64,000 nucleotides of DNA from Taeniopygia guttata (GCF_048771995.1 NC_133043.1:8202501-8266500); one strand, 5' to 3'; positions 31,801 to 43,888 are shown, counted from the first letter of the stretch. The notes: generated by a model from the letters alone, not told the origin. Numbers and translations: made by a program.

Positions 31801-32249
31801 AGCCCTCGCCCCTGCCCACGGCCAAGGCATCCCGGCTGCCCAGCTCGGCCCTGATGAGCCAGGAGGAGCAGACCGAGCTGGGGTCGCTGAAAGGTGTCTT
31901 TGACTGGGAAACTGTCTTTAACACCAACCTCAACGGAGACTTCTCCACTCTGGTGGATATGGAGCTCCCACCTTCCGTCAATCCTATCACCTGCGACCTG
32001 GACTGGACAGGACAAGGGCAGCACGTGGAGTGTCCCCAGGGGCAGGAACAAGTCGTCACCGAATCCAACCAGTACAGCCTGGACTTTAATGAAACCCTCA
32101 TGGCCACGACTTTCTTGGAGCATCCCTGGGATGAAGGGACGAGCGATTACCTCTCCAACTGTGTCAACATTGACCAGGTGTTTGAAGACATCGACGCCTC
32201 TTTGCTGGCAGATGTCATCAACCTGAGCAGTCTGGCACGCCTCTTGTAA
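28343..32249 (+). CDS. FOXJ1: FOXJ1, forkhead transcription factor of motile ciliogenesis
   Basis: Coding exons 28343-28840 and 31449-32249 give 432 codons (human 421). The forkhead domain spans about residues 121-213, from [16 protein letters not shown] to GTYKKRR, with recognition helix [11 protein letters not shown] at 167-177. It is nearly identical to human FOXJ1. FOXJ1-type motifs also occur outside it: [10 protein letters not shown] near the N-terminus, [25 protein letters not shown] and [20 protein letters not shown]. The protein is nuclear and switches on axonemal dynein, intraflagellar-transport and basal-body docking genes. The start is the first ATG in the exon and follows an acceptor at 28284. 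One intron splits the forkhead after DPTWQ, as in mammals. FOXJ1 rather than another FOXJ is supported by the RNF157/EXOC7 neighbourhood. Confidence 0.96.
28841..31448. other. FOXJ1 intron 2
   Basis: The intron is 2.6 kb with no gene. A stretch at about 29870-30025 is AT-balanced and rich in TAAT and AP-1-like (TTGACTGGCTGAGTAAT) motifs; another lies at 30480-30670. Both could be enhancers. A pyrimidine tract fills 30160-30265, and a TG dinucleotide run is at about 30429-30449. Confidence 0.4.
31449..32249 (+). CDS. FOXJ1: FOXJ1 exon 3 (recognition helix and C-terminal region)
   Basis: It begins with the DNA-recognition helix [20 protein letters not shown] and encodes residues 167-432 to TAA. 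The C-terminal half is acidic with conserved aromatic patches (FDWETVF, LDFNETL, HPWDE), consistent with transactivation. A 342-codon minus-strand frame overlapping it is incidental. Confidence 0.95.
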   Translation, partial: NSIRHNLSLNKSFIKVPREKDEPGKGGFWKLDPYYANRLKYGTYKKRRMSPVQIHPAFSGRAQKEARHVGSPASSSCSSSNLLEANVASQQLLKEFEESTSSQSWSPVGTKAGQKRQQPSPLPTAKASRLPSSALMSQEEQTELGSLKGVFDWETVFNTNLNGDFSTLVDMELPPSVNPITCDLDWTGQGQHVECPQGQEQVVTESNQYSLDFNETLMATTFLEHPWDEGTSDYLSNCVNIDQVFEDIDASLLADVINLSSLARLL

Positions 32250-33870
32250 GACGTTTGTAGGATGCTCTCCCCAAGCTGGGAACTTACAAGGGACAAGATT
32301 TCCTAGAGATGCCCATGGTGACTTTTACCAGCTTCATTGTGAGGTTATTCCCAGAAACACCAGGGAAAGAACCTACCACCCCAGGAACTGCCTGCTGTGT
32401 CTCCAAAGGACACCTCAGAAGTCTCTAGTTTTCTCAAGAGAAGAAAGTCAACACTACTTATTTTTTTACATTTTACTTTAAAAAAAGAAATGTGAATTAT
32501 GATGGGTTCTTTTCCATCAGGGCTAAAATTACCTGCGAAATCCCATCTAAGACATGAGATTCCTGGTGGCTTAGGATTTGATAGACTCAAGTGCAATTTC
32601 CACACCTCTTTGTTTCTCTCTGTCTTTCCTTTTTCTGTCTCAGTGCAGTTGGTAGGTACAGTGTGATAATTAGCTGGTAAGAAAATACAGGTCCCTTCTG
32701 GATTCTCCAAGTTCAACATCTCAGCTGATTTGTGCCTAGGGAAGAAGAAAAGGTTTATAAACTCAGCAAGTGTGCCTCTTTAGATGTTTTTATATAATCT
32801 ATTATATATTATATATTCGAAGAAATCTATATTTTTTAGCACTAGAATTTCTTAAGGGGGGAGGGGAAGACTGGAAATGCAGTTTGAGAGTTGTTTTATA
32901 TTTTCAGTGTTTAAAGGTTTTGTGTTCACTGTTCTGTAAAACCAGACCACACAAGGGAGGACTCCTGCACCAACAAGTTTTGTGAAGAATCCAGGAAGTG
33001 GCCCTGGCAGGAGAGGAGCAGCAGGGACCGGGATGATCCCAAAACCAGCTTTTGTATTTTTTGTACCCAAAACCCTTGCTGCAGTTGCCAAAGGGTCTGG
33101 AGCACCACGAACCCTCTCTCTCACCCACTGACATAGCCCCTCTCTGCTTTTTTGGTCCGAGACTGTTGCTGTTTACTTCTCCAGCTCTTCCATGAGGTTC
33201 TGAGTGCAAGGAAAACCCCATGGCTGGCGCTCAGCTGGTGGTGATGGAGCCACTCCACATGGAATGCTCCCAGGTGGGACTGAGGAGGAGAGAAATCCAC
33301 ATCCAGCAGCTCAGGCCAAAGACTGTGCATGCAACAGGCTCTGGGGACAGTGGAAATGAATTCCCATCCAGCCAGGAGAGACCTTGGGATCCCCACAAAG
33401 AGAAGATTTGGCCCTTTGGCTCAGAGTGCAGCCAGAGCGTGGCAGGGTCAGTGCAAGGTAACTTGGAAATATTTTGGGAACAGAGCTAAACTCTGCTGAA
33501 ACTTGACTTCAAGCTCTCAAGAACCAGATTCTTTGCCTCTGCTTTGCTGTAGGCTGTGAGAGGTAGAACAGCTATTACGTAGGAGCAAGTAGAAGCTGGA
33601 ATTTTAGTGGTGTGTCTTAGACTTGGCAAAGGAAATTTAAGTTTGTATTTAGATTCAGGTGTGGTTACAAAAGCACTTAGGAGGGGCTTTGGGGTCTGTG
33701 TAGTTGTTTGTATTGACAATGTTTCTTTTTACTTGCTGTTTTTCTTCTGTTTTCCTGCTTTGGGGATTATGTTGGAGAACTACAGAATTTCTTGTGCAAT
33801 TTAACGTTTTTTTCATGCAAAGTTATTTACAAATTTAAAAAAATAATAATAAAGAAAAAAAATGGAGAAG
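32250..33870 (+). other. FOXJ1: FOXJ1 3' UTR
   Basis: About 1.6 kb of AT-richer sequence without coding signal follows the stop codon. AATAAA at 33848-33853 lies in an A-rich stretch and probably directs cleavage near 33870. T-rich and ATTTA-like pieces near 32450 and 32790-32840 could affect message stability. Confidence 0.65.
33848..33853 (+). terminator. FOXJ1: FOXJ1 polyadenylation signal
   Basis: AATAAA within an A-rich segment, 1.6 kb after the stop codon. Confidence 0.6.
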
Positions 33871-36800
33871 AAAAAAAACCCCTTTTGCCTCCTTGTTTCC
33901 TTTCCCCAGCCCAGCCCTGTTTGTAAACCCAGACCCAGGACACAGGAGCTCTAACCCACTTTCCCAACTGTGCAAATTCCCTGTGGGGAAACTGAGGCAC
34001 AAACCAGCCTCAGTGAGACAATGGTTACACACCACCTGTGTGACACAAGGTTGGCTGTGCCTGGTGTCCTGAGCCCTGGGAGCTGCTCCAAGCCTGGGAA
34101 TAACCATCCTTGGCCCTGGGGCTGCCAAGTCCCTCTGCTTATGCTGTGTCTCCACCTGGCCCTGTAGATGCTCCAAGATGCCCAAGTGGCTTCAGAGCCC
34201 TTTTGGGTACAGGGTGGGGAGAGGAGCTGCACAGAGATCCCCCTCCAGACCCTGCATGGGGCTGCTCCAGCTCGGTGCTTTGGGTGCGTGTCCCAAAACC
34301 CAACTCCTGCATGTCCCAACCCTCCTGCCCTGAGGACACAGCCCCCTTCTCCCCAGAGCACACGAGGAGCTCCCTGTCAGCTCCCCAGTGATCTGCTGCA
34401 TCCCCTCAGCACCAGGACCTCCAGAACCAGTCCCAGAGCTGCTACAGCTGCTCCCAGTCCAGCCAATCTCAACCCAAAATAAGGCCTGGGCTCAGGGCAG
34501 ACACCTGCCCTGGTCTGTGTTTTGTGCTGGAAGGCAGGATGCTGACCTTGGGAGAAGATGGGGTTATCCCTGGGGGAACAGCTTTGATGTATCTGAGGAG
34601 GGATGGAATTTAAAGGCAGATTTGGGCTTTCCTTTCAGCGTTGGGATATTTGGGGCCATGAATACCAGAAGGCATTAAGGAATTCCTTGTCCTGGCTTCT
34701 CTTAGCTCCTTGTAGGAAGCACTGGAAGAGCTGCTCCCTTCTTCAACCCCCCAGTACTAGTGGGCACTTCAGGGCTGCAGAAAGCTGGCACTCCCCCTGC
34801 CCCTCACACCCCTTCTTTAATTTGTTTTGCCAGGCTCAAACACGTAGTACTGTTTTCAAACCCCCTGGAAAAGAGAAGCCTCCAGTCTCCCCACCCTGCC
34901 TGGGGACTTAAAAAAACAACCTTGCCAGGAAAAAATATTCCAGCCTGCCGGAGCCAGCCGAGGGGTTTAACGTGAGAAAGGGTGAATATAAAGGAGGCAG
35001 CAGGCGAGGCCTGAAACAACCTCGTTTTGTTCAGCAGCTGAAAGCAACCAAACCGACTTGGACGTGAATTTTCCTTTCTTTCCGTGGGATGGTTTGGAGG
35101 GGGTGGTGTTTTTTAGGAGCGGCCAGGAGGTGCAGGAGCTGGGGGTGCTCTGGGTGGTGGCATCGCTGCCCAGGGGCGCGGGGCACAAAGCGTGGCTGTG
35201 CTCGGTGCCAGGAGCGAGGTCAGGACCCGGCAGCCACAAACCTGCCCAGGCTTGCCGGGGTTGGGGCTGCTCCAGCCCCACGGGCTCGCCCAGCACAGGG
35301 GCAGTGACAGGATGGGGACCCAGCGCTGGGAGTGTCCCCCCCTGCTACGAGCAATGAGTGTTGCAGAGCTGGATGCGTTTTTTGGGGCACCCACCAAAGA
35401 GGGTCTGGTAAGAACCCAGCTGCAAAAACTCCCTGCAAGCTCAGCTCGCTGTCCTAGTGAGGTCCTTCCCCAGCTGGTTATTAAGCACATGGCAGTGATT
35501 CCTTTATTATTTATTTCTGCTATTTCCCCAGCCATCCCCTCATCCATCATCCCTCCCTGATGGGCAAACATTGACACCTCAAACCAATCTCCTGTTCACA
35601 GAGGGAGAAAAAATATACACATAAGCCCTTCTTTTCTCCCCCTTTCTTGCCGTGTCTTTCTTTTCCTTCCATTGAGTGTAGGGCTGGCATAGAGCCATTC
35701 TGGCAACAGCCGGCTTTCACTTGCTAATCATCCTAAATATTGAAAATCAACCCTAGAATAAACAGCTCAAAGATTGGGGCCATCTCTGCTCTGTTTGGAA
35801 ATGCTAATCTCACTGCCTTTTGTTTTCCTTGTGTGGATTTGGTGCCTTGAATTTGGACGAGGTCACAGCTCATGGGTTCTCCCTTCATCCTCAGATTTCT
35901 AAAAATTTTTTCCCCTCTCATCATAAAAAAATTCAGCCCATTTTAACATCCTAGGGTGGGATGGATGGTGAGGGGGGAGAAGGGGGAAACAGGATGGAGG
36001 AGGGTAGGGAATGGACTCGCCTTGCATAGCAATGAATGAACCTCCAAAGTTTGGGAAAAACCAGGTTCCCAAACAGGCATCCAGGAGTTCACATGGATGT
36101 GAAATCCCTGGGGAACCACACTCAAACAGGGAGACAGCAGGTCACTGGTGGGGATGGGATGGGGATGGCACTGGGGCAGCCTGGCACTCACACACAGCAG
36201 GGCTTGGGGACACCTCAGGGACTCCCTGCCCTGTGATGCTGATTTTTTTAGTGTTTTACACCTGATGTGCTGGAGGTGCCACAGCAAACTCCAGACAGGC
36301 TGTGCTGAGCCCCACGGCTGGACTTGGATGGGCTTTGGATGCAAACACCTCTGTGGGGGCTGCAGGGCACTGGGCGAGCTGGCTTTGAGAACAAAGAGGT
36401 GGCAAAGCTTTTCCATCAGTGACTTGCCCTGCCAGCAGAGCCCCACGGGACCTGTGGCACTCACACAGCCCAGATCCCACTCAGCACCCTGCTGGGGAAA
36501 CTGAGGCAGGGCTGATGTGGGTCAGAACAGGATTCTCTCGGTATGTCTGCACCTAATTCAGTCCTGCCCTTGTGCGGTGCGTGGGTGCTGCACCCTCTGG
36601 CACGGGGGAGCACATCCAGCAGAAGGACCCTTGGGTGCCCACGTCCCTGTGCGCCCCAGGGAGCCCCGGGACGGGTCAGTGGCCGTTGCCAGCGGCTGTT
36701 CCCGGCTGGCACAATGTCCCGGCAGGCCGGGGCTTGCCCTGCGGTGGGGAGGGGGGGCAGTGCCAGCTGCCACAATGCAACACCCCCTGCGTCAGAACCG

Positions 36801-39800
36801 TCACATGGACATGCTCGGCTGCGCCTTCCTCCTCCTCATCCTCAGCCCCACCGTCCCCTCGATGCATGCCTGGGTAGGGGGCTGCAGCCCCACAGGGCTC
36901 CTGCTCCTCCAGCCTGGCTCACGCCGTGGAAAGGGGTCCCTGTGGCCATGGGGGACACATCCAACCCCCCAGTGGAGGGGCTGAGCTGCTGGAGCTGTGC
37001 CAGCATCGCCGCCTTCTTTGGGAAGCCACGTCATGCCAAGGTCGAAACTTGGCCGGTTTGCAAACAAGCACCAGGGCCACGGGGATTTCTTTACAAAGGC
37101 TGTTTTTCCAGGTGATTTATTTCCAGGTTTGGAGTATTAGGACCATTCCGTGTCTTAAGATTGTGGGGCTTTTTTCACTGCCATCATGACAGGGAGAAAA
37201 TGGCTTTAGAAATACAAAGCAAACGCACTCCTTTGGTGTCTGACTCCTTGGGAGGGTCTTACATCCCCCAAAAAAGGTGGAAGCAGGGGCAGGCTGTGGG
37301 CTGTGCACTGCCTGGACACAGCTCTCCTACGGGTGCTGCCGTGGGCAGAGCCAAGCATTTGGGGAATAGCCCAGTTTGGAGCAATGAGGGACAAATATTC
37401 GGGGGTACAGATGGGGCCAGCCAGGATGAGCAGCAGCAGGAGTGGATCCTTTGGGCTGCTCCTGTCATGTGCACAGCGACCACTGTGCTGGAGGCTGGCA
37501 CAGGAGGGCTCAGGGCATTACGAGAGGCGGGTGTTGACCTAGAAATTGCAAAGAATTTGGCCTGGCACCGTGCTGGTGGGCAAAGTGCCAGCCTGGCAGC
37601 CGAGGGAAGCATGGCTCTGCTCCGAAACGGTTGCTCCTTTTCCCCATGCCTGGCTGGGAGACGTGACTGCTGCCTGCCCCAGGAGCTCTGGGAGCATTTG
37701 GGGCTCGCTGGTGTCTTCACTCCTACCAGAGGCATCAGGTTTTGCTCCTTTGGGGAGCCCGGTACGGGGTCAGTGCCAATTCTCAGCTGGGATTGAATAG
37801 GAGGGAGCAGCCTGGCAAGTGCTGGGGGGAATAATGCTCCATCCTGGCAGCTTTTGGTTACGAGACACATTAACAGGCAGGAATGTGCAAACATCCAAAG
37901 GTCGGAGCTGTGCAAGGCGGCAGTGGTGGCTGCAGTCCCTGGGAGTGAAGCAGATAGAGGCAGGACACCCTTGTCCTGCTTCAGGCAGACTGGGATGACC
38001 GAGGAGAGTCCCCTCTGCATGGGGCTTGCTGGACCTGCACCCCTCAGCAGACCCCAGGGCCTCACTGGCAGCTCTTTGCCATCCCTGAGTGAATTCCTGC
38101 CGAGGGGACGAGGCCAGCTGCAGCCCTGCATGGCCTCCCCGTTCCTGTTACGTGGGGGATGTGTGCCCAGCACCAACCCGCATGGCAAACACCCCCCCTT
38201 CCTTCCCCAGCAACGTGGCATAGGAAGAAAATGAGCATCATCCCCCAGGCCGGCCCCCAGCTCACAAAACACGGTGCCCTGGAGCTGCCCTGTACCCCAG
38301 ACCAAGGCTTCTGCTACGGGCACACACATCCCACCCATCCCAAACCCCTCTGGGAACCTCCTGCTCCAGGGAGGCTCTGCCATGTGCTGGGTGGCACCTT
38401 GCTGGTCCCCAATGTGTGCCAGCTCCTTGGTGGCCCTAGGAGCTTGCCCAGAGCAGGGGGTGTCTATCCTGCTCCCCTCACTCTGTCAGAGCACTAAGTA
38501 AACAGTGACGAGGGGAACCTCATTAATCCTGGGCTTTCATTTACAAAAAGCCATTTAGAGCTGGCTCTGCAGGCAGTTATCAGAGCACAGGGGAGGTTTT
38601 CCCAGCAGGACCTTAATTCCCTCTGCAAATAAAGCAAGAGGGAAGGAGAGCACAGCTTGGGTCTGTGATAGTTGAAAGCTTGGAGGGGCTTCTGGGGCCA
38701 GCCTTGGAGCGGCTGATTGCCTTGAGCTCCTTCCTGCAAGGAGCAGGGAGGGCTGCTGAGGGATTTCCCTGCTAGGCTCTGTTTCAGGGCAATTCCAGCC
38801 GTGCCACATCCATCCCTGGAGCAGCAGCATTGGCACAGCCCTGCTCGGGGCCACACAGAAATGGCTGGGAAGCTGCTGAAGCCCAGGTGCCAGCCTTGTC
38901 CTGCATGGACCTGGTTTTCCAGGAGCAGCACACATTGCAGTGCTCCGGACCCAGGTCAGGATCAAAGCGAAGTCAGAAGGGCTCAGGCGTTGCCAGGGAG
39001 GCAAAGTCCTGTGGTGGATTTGGTTCCTGTCTCATCCCTTCAAGTTCACGGGCACGTAGCAGCCAAGGGAACGTGCCTGGGTACATCCCAAACCCTGCCT
39101 GTGCCATTCACTCCCTCCCTCAGGGGCTCCCTGCTTAGAACCCCTCCTTGAAGGGAAAACTTGGGGCTTGTCAGGCAGCTCAGAGCTATTGGTTTTATGG
39201 CTTAAGGTTAATTTGGCTGAAGATTGGCCACTTTTTCTGTTCAACAGACCTGAGGGGAGACAGAACAGCCTGTGTCTGGGGAGGAGGGAACACCAGTGAG
39301 TGTGTACCCAAGTGTTCCTGCAGCCTGGGGCACTGGTGGGTCCCACCGTGGGGGAACACAGTCCAGGACAGCCCTGCAGCTCAGAATGGAAGGTTTGTAA
39401 ATTTATGTTAATCCTGAGTCCTCCACACTCTGATCTCTCTCCTCTCCCACATCAAATGCAAAGCCCTCTCTGAGGTTCCTGGCTGCATTAATCTTGTTTT
39501 GCCCTTACTGCATCCTCAGGCAGCTCCTGTGGCTCGGGAATGCTGCTGCCCTGTTGCATCCCCAGTGTCCCCTCCTCACTGTCCTCTCCTGCAGGAGCAG
39601 GATCAACCGTGCTAGTGGGAAGCAAGAAGGCATAATTCTTTCTTATTTTGCAATAAAGTGGTTTATTATTTATAAAATGGAACTATATTTTAATGCAGGA
39701 ACTGTTCCTGAGATGAGCAGCGCTGAGGCACAATGCAGGGGACAAAAAGTCCCGTTTATCCCCTACTATTAATTGAATTTCTCCAAATCTTGTCAAGATC

Positions 39801-40239
39801 ACACTTTTGCACAATGACCTTTGCCACCATAAAGGCAATCAGTAGAAATAGGAATTTGGGGGGATAGCTGGGTCTATCTTGAGCAGGCAAAGCAAAACCC
39901 CTCTCTGCCTCAGTTTACCCACTGCTAATCCAACTCCATTTTCTTTCCAGTGGCATTTTGGGCGGCCAACGCCCTGAACACCTTGTCCTGGGAGAGAAGT
40001 GACTGTCACGTCCCCGCCAGCAGGTGCCACTTCCTCATGCCTGTGGTGGTGCAAACTCCCGTTGCCGAACAACAGAGCGGTGCCGTTGCTCCAACCCCGC
40101 AGCTCCACACCCCGGAGGCTCCGGGCTCCCATCCCAGCCGGAGCCTTGGAATTCGGAGCACTGGAACCAGTTTTGTTTAGCAAATGCACTAAAAGGGACT
40201 CATTAACTCTCTTATTGCCAACCCCCAAGCGAGCACTGC
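33871..40239. other. Intergenic DNA between FOXJ1 and EXOC7, left part
   Basis: No coding exon or RNA gene was recognised. Possible conserved non-coding islands, judged only by AT-balanced texture and homeobox-type motifs, lie at about 35690-35830 and 38490-38620, and at 37040-37180, which holds forkhead-like TTTGCAAAC. Confidence 0.4.
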
Positions 40240-40850
40240 ACTGAGGATGAGATCCTTAGTCAGGCACTGCAGTGGTTTTGGTTTGCTAATTTGAGATTTT
40301 GTTAATTTCGAGATTTTTTTTGGCTAATGTAGTATTGAGTGTGGTGGGTTTAGCGCTGGTTAATCCCTAATGTACTAATTTTCTATTGTGAGGTGGGATT
40401 AGGAGAAAAGTAAAGTAGGTTTAAAATTTTAAAAGGGTATAAAAAATTTTATTAATAGTAACTGAAAGAAAGCATAATAAAAATTAGAACAAAACCTTTA
40501 GAGTATTTCTCTTCTCTCTACAACGTTTTTTTTTTTTTACTGACAATGTAAAAGAATAAAACTTACAATTTTAGCCAGTTTATTACTTCTAAAATAGTCT
40601 TTTTTTAGCTCACTTAGGGAATAAAATTTAAAATTTTAGTCAGTTTATTACTTCTAAAACAGTCTTTTTTTAGCTCATTTAGGGAGAGAAACCTTCTTGT
40701 TAATGTTATGGAGACTTCTTTAAAAGAAAAAAAAATATCTTTTTGTGGCTCTCAATTTCTTTATGAATAGTAGTCCTTTGGAGAAATCTGTAACTGTGAA
40801 GTGTTTCTTGTTTTTCTACAAGCTTTTCTCATAGCTGGCTGAATTTCCCA
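40240..40850. other. AT-rich block, possibly LTR-derived
   Basis: Composition switches to very AT-rich for 600 bp between GC-rich flanks. A TGTGGTGGG phrase near 40338 resembles the 5' ends of some passerine ERV LTRs as I remember them, but no partner LTR or coding region is present. It contains a two-copy 65-bp tandem duplication. Origin uncertain. Confidence 0.3.
40554..40684 (+). repeat. 65-bp tandem duplication
   Basis: Two adjacent copies (about 40554-40618 and 40619-40684) share the phrase CAGTTTATTACTTCTAAAA and then GTCTTTTTTTAGCTCA, with a handful of differences. Both copies begin GAATAAAA. Confidence 0.85.
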
Positions 40851-40934
40851 CCTTTTGTGCCGGTGCTGATAGTGAAAATCGCTTGTCCGGCGGGGGAAGC
40901 AGCGGCGTTCCTGTGTCCCGCGGCAGGCAGGGCT

Positions 40935-41605
40935 GGAGCCCGCGGGAGCGGCGGCGGGAGCGGCGGCGGGAACGGGCGGGAACCGGGCGGGAACGGAGCG
41001 GGAACGGGGCGGGAACGGGGCGGGAACGGGCGGGAACGGAGCGGGATTGGAGCGGGAGCGGAGCAGGATTGGAGCGGGAACGGAGCGGGATTGGAGCGGG
41101 AACGGAGCGGGATTGGAGCGGGATTGGAGCAGGATTGGAGCGGGATTGGAGCAGGATTGGAGCGGGAACGGAGCGGGATTGGAGCGGGATTGGAGCGGGA
41201 TTGGAGCAGGATTGGAGCGGGATTGGAGCGGGATTGGAGCGGGATTGGAGCGGGATTGGAGCGGGATTGGAGCAGGATTGGAGCGGGATTGGAGCGGGAT
41301 TGGAGCAGGATTGGAGCGGGAGCGGAGCGGGAACGGGGCGGGAACGGAGCGGGATTGGAGCAGGATTGGAGCAGGATTGGAGCGGGAGCGGAGCGGGATT
41401 GGAGCGGGAACGGAGCGGGATTGGAGCGGGATTGGAGCAGGATTGGAGCGGGATTGGAGCAGGATTGGAGCGGGAACGGAGCGGGATTGGAGCGGGATTG
41501 GAGCGGGATTGGAGCAGGATTGGAGCGGGAAAGGAGCGGGATTAGAGCAGGATTGGAACGGGATTGGAGCGGGATTGGAGCAGGATTGGAGCGGAGCAGA
41601 ATAGA
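40935..41605 (+). repeat. 11-bp minisatellite (GGAGCGGGATT)
   Basis: About 60 units of GGAGCGGGATT and its variants (GGAGCAGGATT, GGAGCGGGAAC, GGGGCGGGAAC) are joined head to tail. Because 11 is not a multiple of three and no stop arises, all three + frames stay open and read the same repeating peptide. Long frames of 256, 220 and 185 codons (+) and 298 codons (-) result. None is considered a gene. Confidence 0.95.
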
Positions 41606-42714
41606 ATCTGAAAAACAGAAAAGCTAAAACCTGAGGCATCAGCTCAAACTGCAGCATTTGTACCCTTTCTTTTTCCTTTTACCCAAAATAACCCCTTGGA
41701 CTCTTTCTGTTTGACCAGTATTATATTTTTTTCCTGCTGCTTTCTCTTAGATGTGCTGGTGCACCTCACGTTTGCACAGAGTCCAGCAGTTTTTACGCAA
41801 TTCTGTGCATTTATTTCTGTACATTTACTCACTCCTTAACACCCCGCACCGCTGGCACGTGGGGTGGGTGTATCTCTCCCACTTTGCTCTAAGGGACTGT
41901 TGCTCCATGAGGGGTGAGGAGGCCTTTTTGGTGGGTTTTCAGGAAATAAACAGCATTATTGGGCAAAACACACACAACTGCTCCCCAAGGGAGGTTCCTT
42001 CTGGCTCTGGCTGCCCTTTGAATGAAGGGGTGAGTGCTGGCAGAAAGAGCATGGAATTCTGTAAAGAAAGATATGGATCTGCTGTTCTGGGAGAAAGACC
42101 TTTCCCAATCACACCAGCCCAGTGTGGGGAAGCACAAAAGGTGCTGGGTGCTGAGCCTGGACAGGGATCTTCTCTCTTATATCCCCAAATTCCCTATACC
42201 AGGTATCCCCACAAAATACAGGCAGGCAGTTGTGGCCACACAGGGAAAAAACAGAGCCAGAGCTTGGGCACATGCGTGGGCAGCAGGACAGGGTGGGTTG
42301 TGAAATCCATTGTTGAATAAAAAAAGAGCTTCTCTCTGGAGCTCAGGGTGGTCTGACAAGGGCAAGATGGATGGGCACACACCAGTCCCTGCGCGTGGCA
42401 GGAGCCTTGGGGCGGGACAGGACAGCAGGAGATGGGGCTGCAGAACCTGCAGGTGCTGGAGAAACAATCCCTGCTCTGGTCTTGGGTAGTTTAGGGACAT
42501 GCAGAGCCCCCAGGGTGTGATACCCCTGGCCATCCCCCCCACGCTCTCCCGTGGGATAACCTTTCTCCCTAAAAGGGTGCAGGACAGGGGTGGGCTGATG
42601 TAATTCACACTCACATTTTTATAATTTCACCTCCCTGAGCTCAAACCCCTGGTCTCTTCCTCCACATCTATTGTGCACAAATTCAGATTTGTTACCCCCA
42701 GTGCAATAAACCAA

Positions 42715-43391
42715 TTATGACACACTCAAGAGAGACATTGATTATTTATTTCAGAGCTGCGGAAGCCTGTGTGCTTGTTGGGACTCCACAAATCAAGCCG
42801 TGACAACTATCAAAACCTTTTACTATTTATACATTTTAGCAAACACAGGAATTTTTGTTAATTGGCTGTAAGTTACATAGTTCTCTTATTACTTATTGTT
42901 ATTATTCTATCTGCTATTGTGAAATTATTCTCTTGTTTGCCATCCTAATTAGTCCACGTGCTCAGTCTTTCTCTTCTTTTGGGTTGGTGGGTTTCTTGGA
43001 TCTGCCCCTGCTGGAATTACAATTAGTCAGAGCTGATTCAGCCCAATTGCTGAGTTGTTTTAACAGTTCCTTCCTTATCTTGGGGGTTCTGCCAAATGTC
43101 CTTGTGGCCTGTAAATTCTGCATTCTTTGTACCCTCTATCAATAGTACATCCTTCTTCCCGAGCTTTGTTAGCCTACTCTGAGATAATTTAAAAATTGTC
43201 AAACCCTAAACCTTAACAAGGCAATTCTACCAATATGCAGTTTGTTTTTCTAACACCTGCACATCACTTAGAACTTGTTGGCTGCTGTGTCTTTCCTGGA
43301 TTAAATCTCCTTTATTGTCGATTAGGCTTGAAAGTACACAAAGATCAAACATCAAAGCACATCCTCTCTTAAGAAAATTTTACGCAACAGT
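42715..43391 (-). mobile_element. Probable LTR remnant of an endogenous retrovirus, antisense
   Basis: An AT-rich block of about 680 bp resembles avian ERV LTR sequence in antisense: an A/T-rich start with TTTATTT (AAATAAA on the minus strand) and long pyrimidine-rich segments. No gag, pol or env part is present. It abuts a CR1 fragment on its right. Family and age are unknown, and the ends are approximate. Confidence 0.45.
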
Positions 43392-43605
43392 GCCACGCTC
43401 AGGACGAGAGGACATAGCTCCAAGCTGTGCCAGGGGAGCTTTAGGTTAGAGATGAAGAGGAATTTATTCACAAAAATTGTGATTAGACAGTGGAACGGGC
43501 TGCTCAGGGAGGTGGTGGGGGCACTGTCCCTGGAGATGTCAAAGCCTGGACATGGCAGTGTCCAGGGTGGGGGGGCACGGGCTGGACCCGAGGATCTGGG
43601 AATCC
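43392..43605 (+). mobile_element. CR1 LINE 3' fragment
   Basis: The sequence carries the hallmark CR1 phrases AGGACGAGAGGA, GCCAGGGGAGCTTTAGGTTA, AATTTATTCAC, TGGAACGGGCTGCTCAGGGA and GTCCCTGGAGATGTCAAA, in the usual order. It is a 5'-truncated copy of about 210 bp with no complete frame, ending roughly 60 bp before the EXOC7 promoter motifs. Confidence 0.9.
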
Positions 43606-43637
43606 AAATTAATTAATTAATTAATCCAAATTAATTT
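43606..43637. repeat. TTAA simple repeat
   Basis: Short AATT/TTAA-type tandem repeat between the CR1 fragment and the EXOC7 promoter. Confidence 0.75.
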
Positions 43638-43662
43638 CTCTGGGTTCTGTGACCCACCGCGC

Positions 43663-43888
43663 CACTCCCAAGATGGCGGCGCAGCCCTCCCGCCACCCCC
43701 GACATGGCCGCGGGCATGGCAGTGCGCATGCGCCGCCACTCCCCCCGGTCCTTCCCGCTCGGCGCCACTCTCAAGATGGCGGCGGCGCTCTCTGCGCATG
43801 CCCGGTGCGCGCCGCCGCGCCCATCATGGCGGCGCGGCAGTGACGGGCCGGGCGCGGTGGGAGCGAGCGGCGGAGCGGCTGCGGCGCG
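43663..43888 (+). promoter_or_regulatory. EXOC7: EXOC7 promoter with YY1 and NRF1 motifs
   Basis: A TATA-less CpG-rich promoter. CAAGATGGCGGC occurs at 43669-43680 and 43772-43783, and a related CATCATGGCGGCG lies at 43822, all fitting the YY1 consensus. TGCGCATGCGC at 43723-43733 is a full NRF1 site and TGCGCATGCCC at about 43793 a near match. Such clusters mark housekeeping promoters, with YY1 sites often just downstream of the start site. An ATG at 43826 opens a five-codon frame (MAARQ, stop at 43841) that would be an upstream ORF if transcribed. Confidence 0.75.

Noticed and set aside
31095-32123. Minus-strand frame of 342 codons
   Set aside because: It is the antisense shadow of FOXJ1 exon 3 and flanking sequence.
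40761-41657. Open frames of 298 codons (-) and 256, 220 and 185 codons (+)
   Set aside because: All arise from the 11-bp minisatellite, which stays open in every frame.
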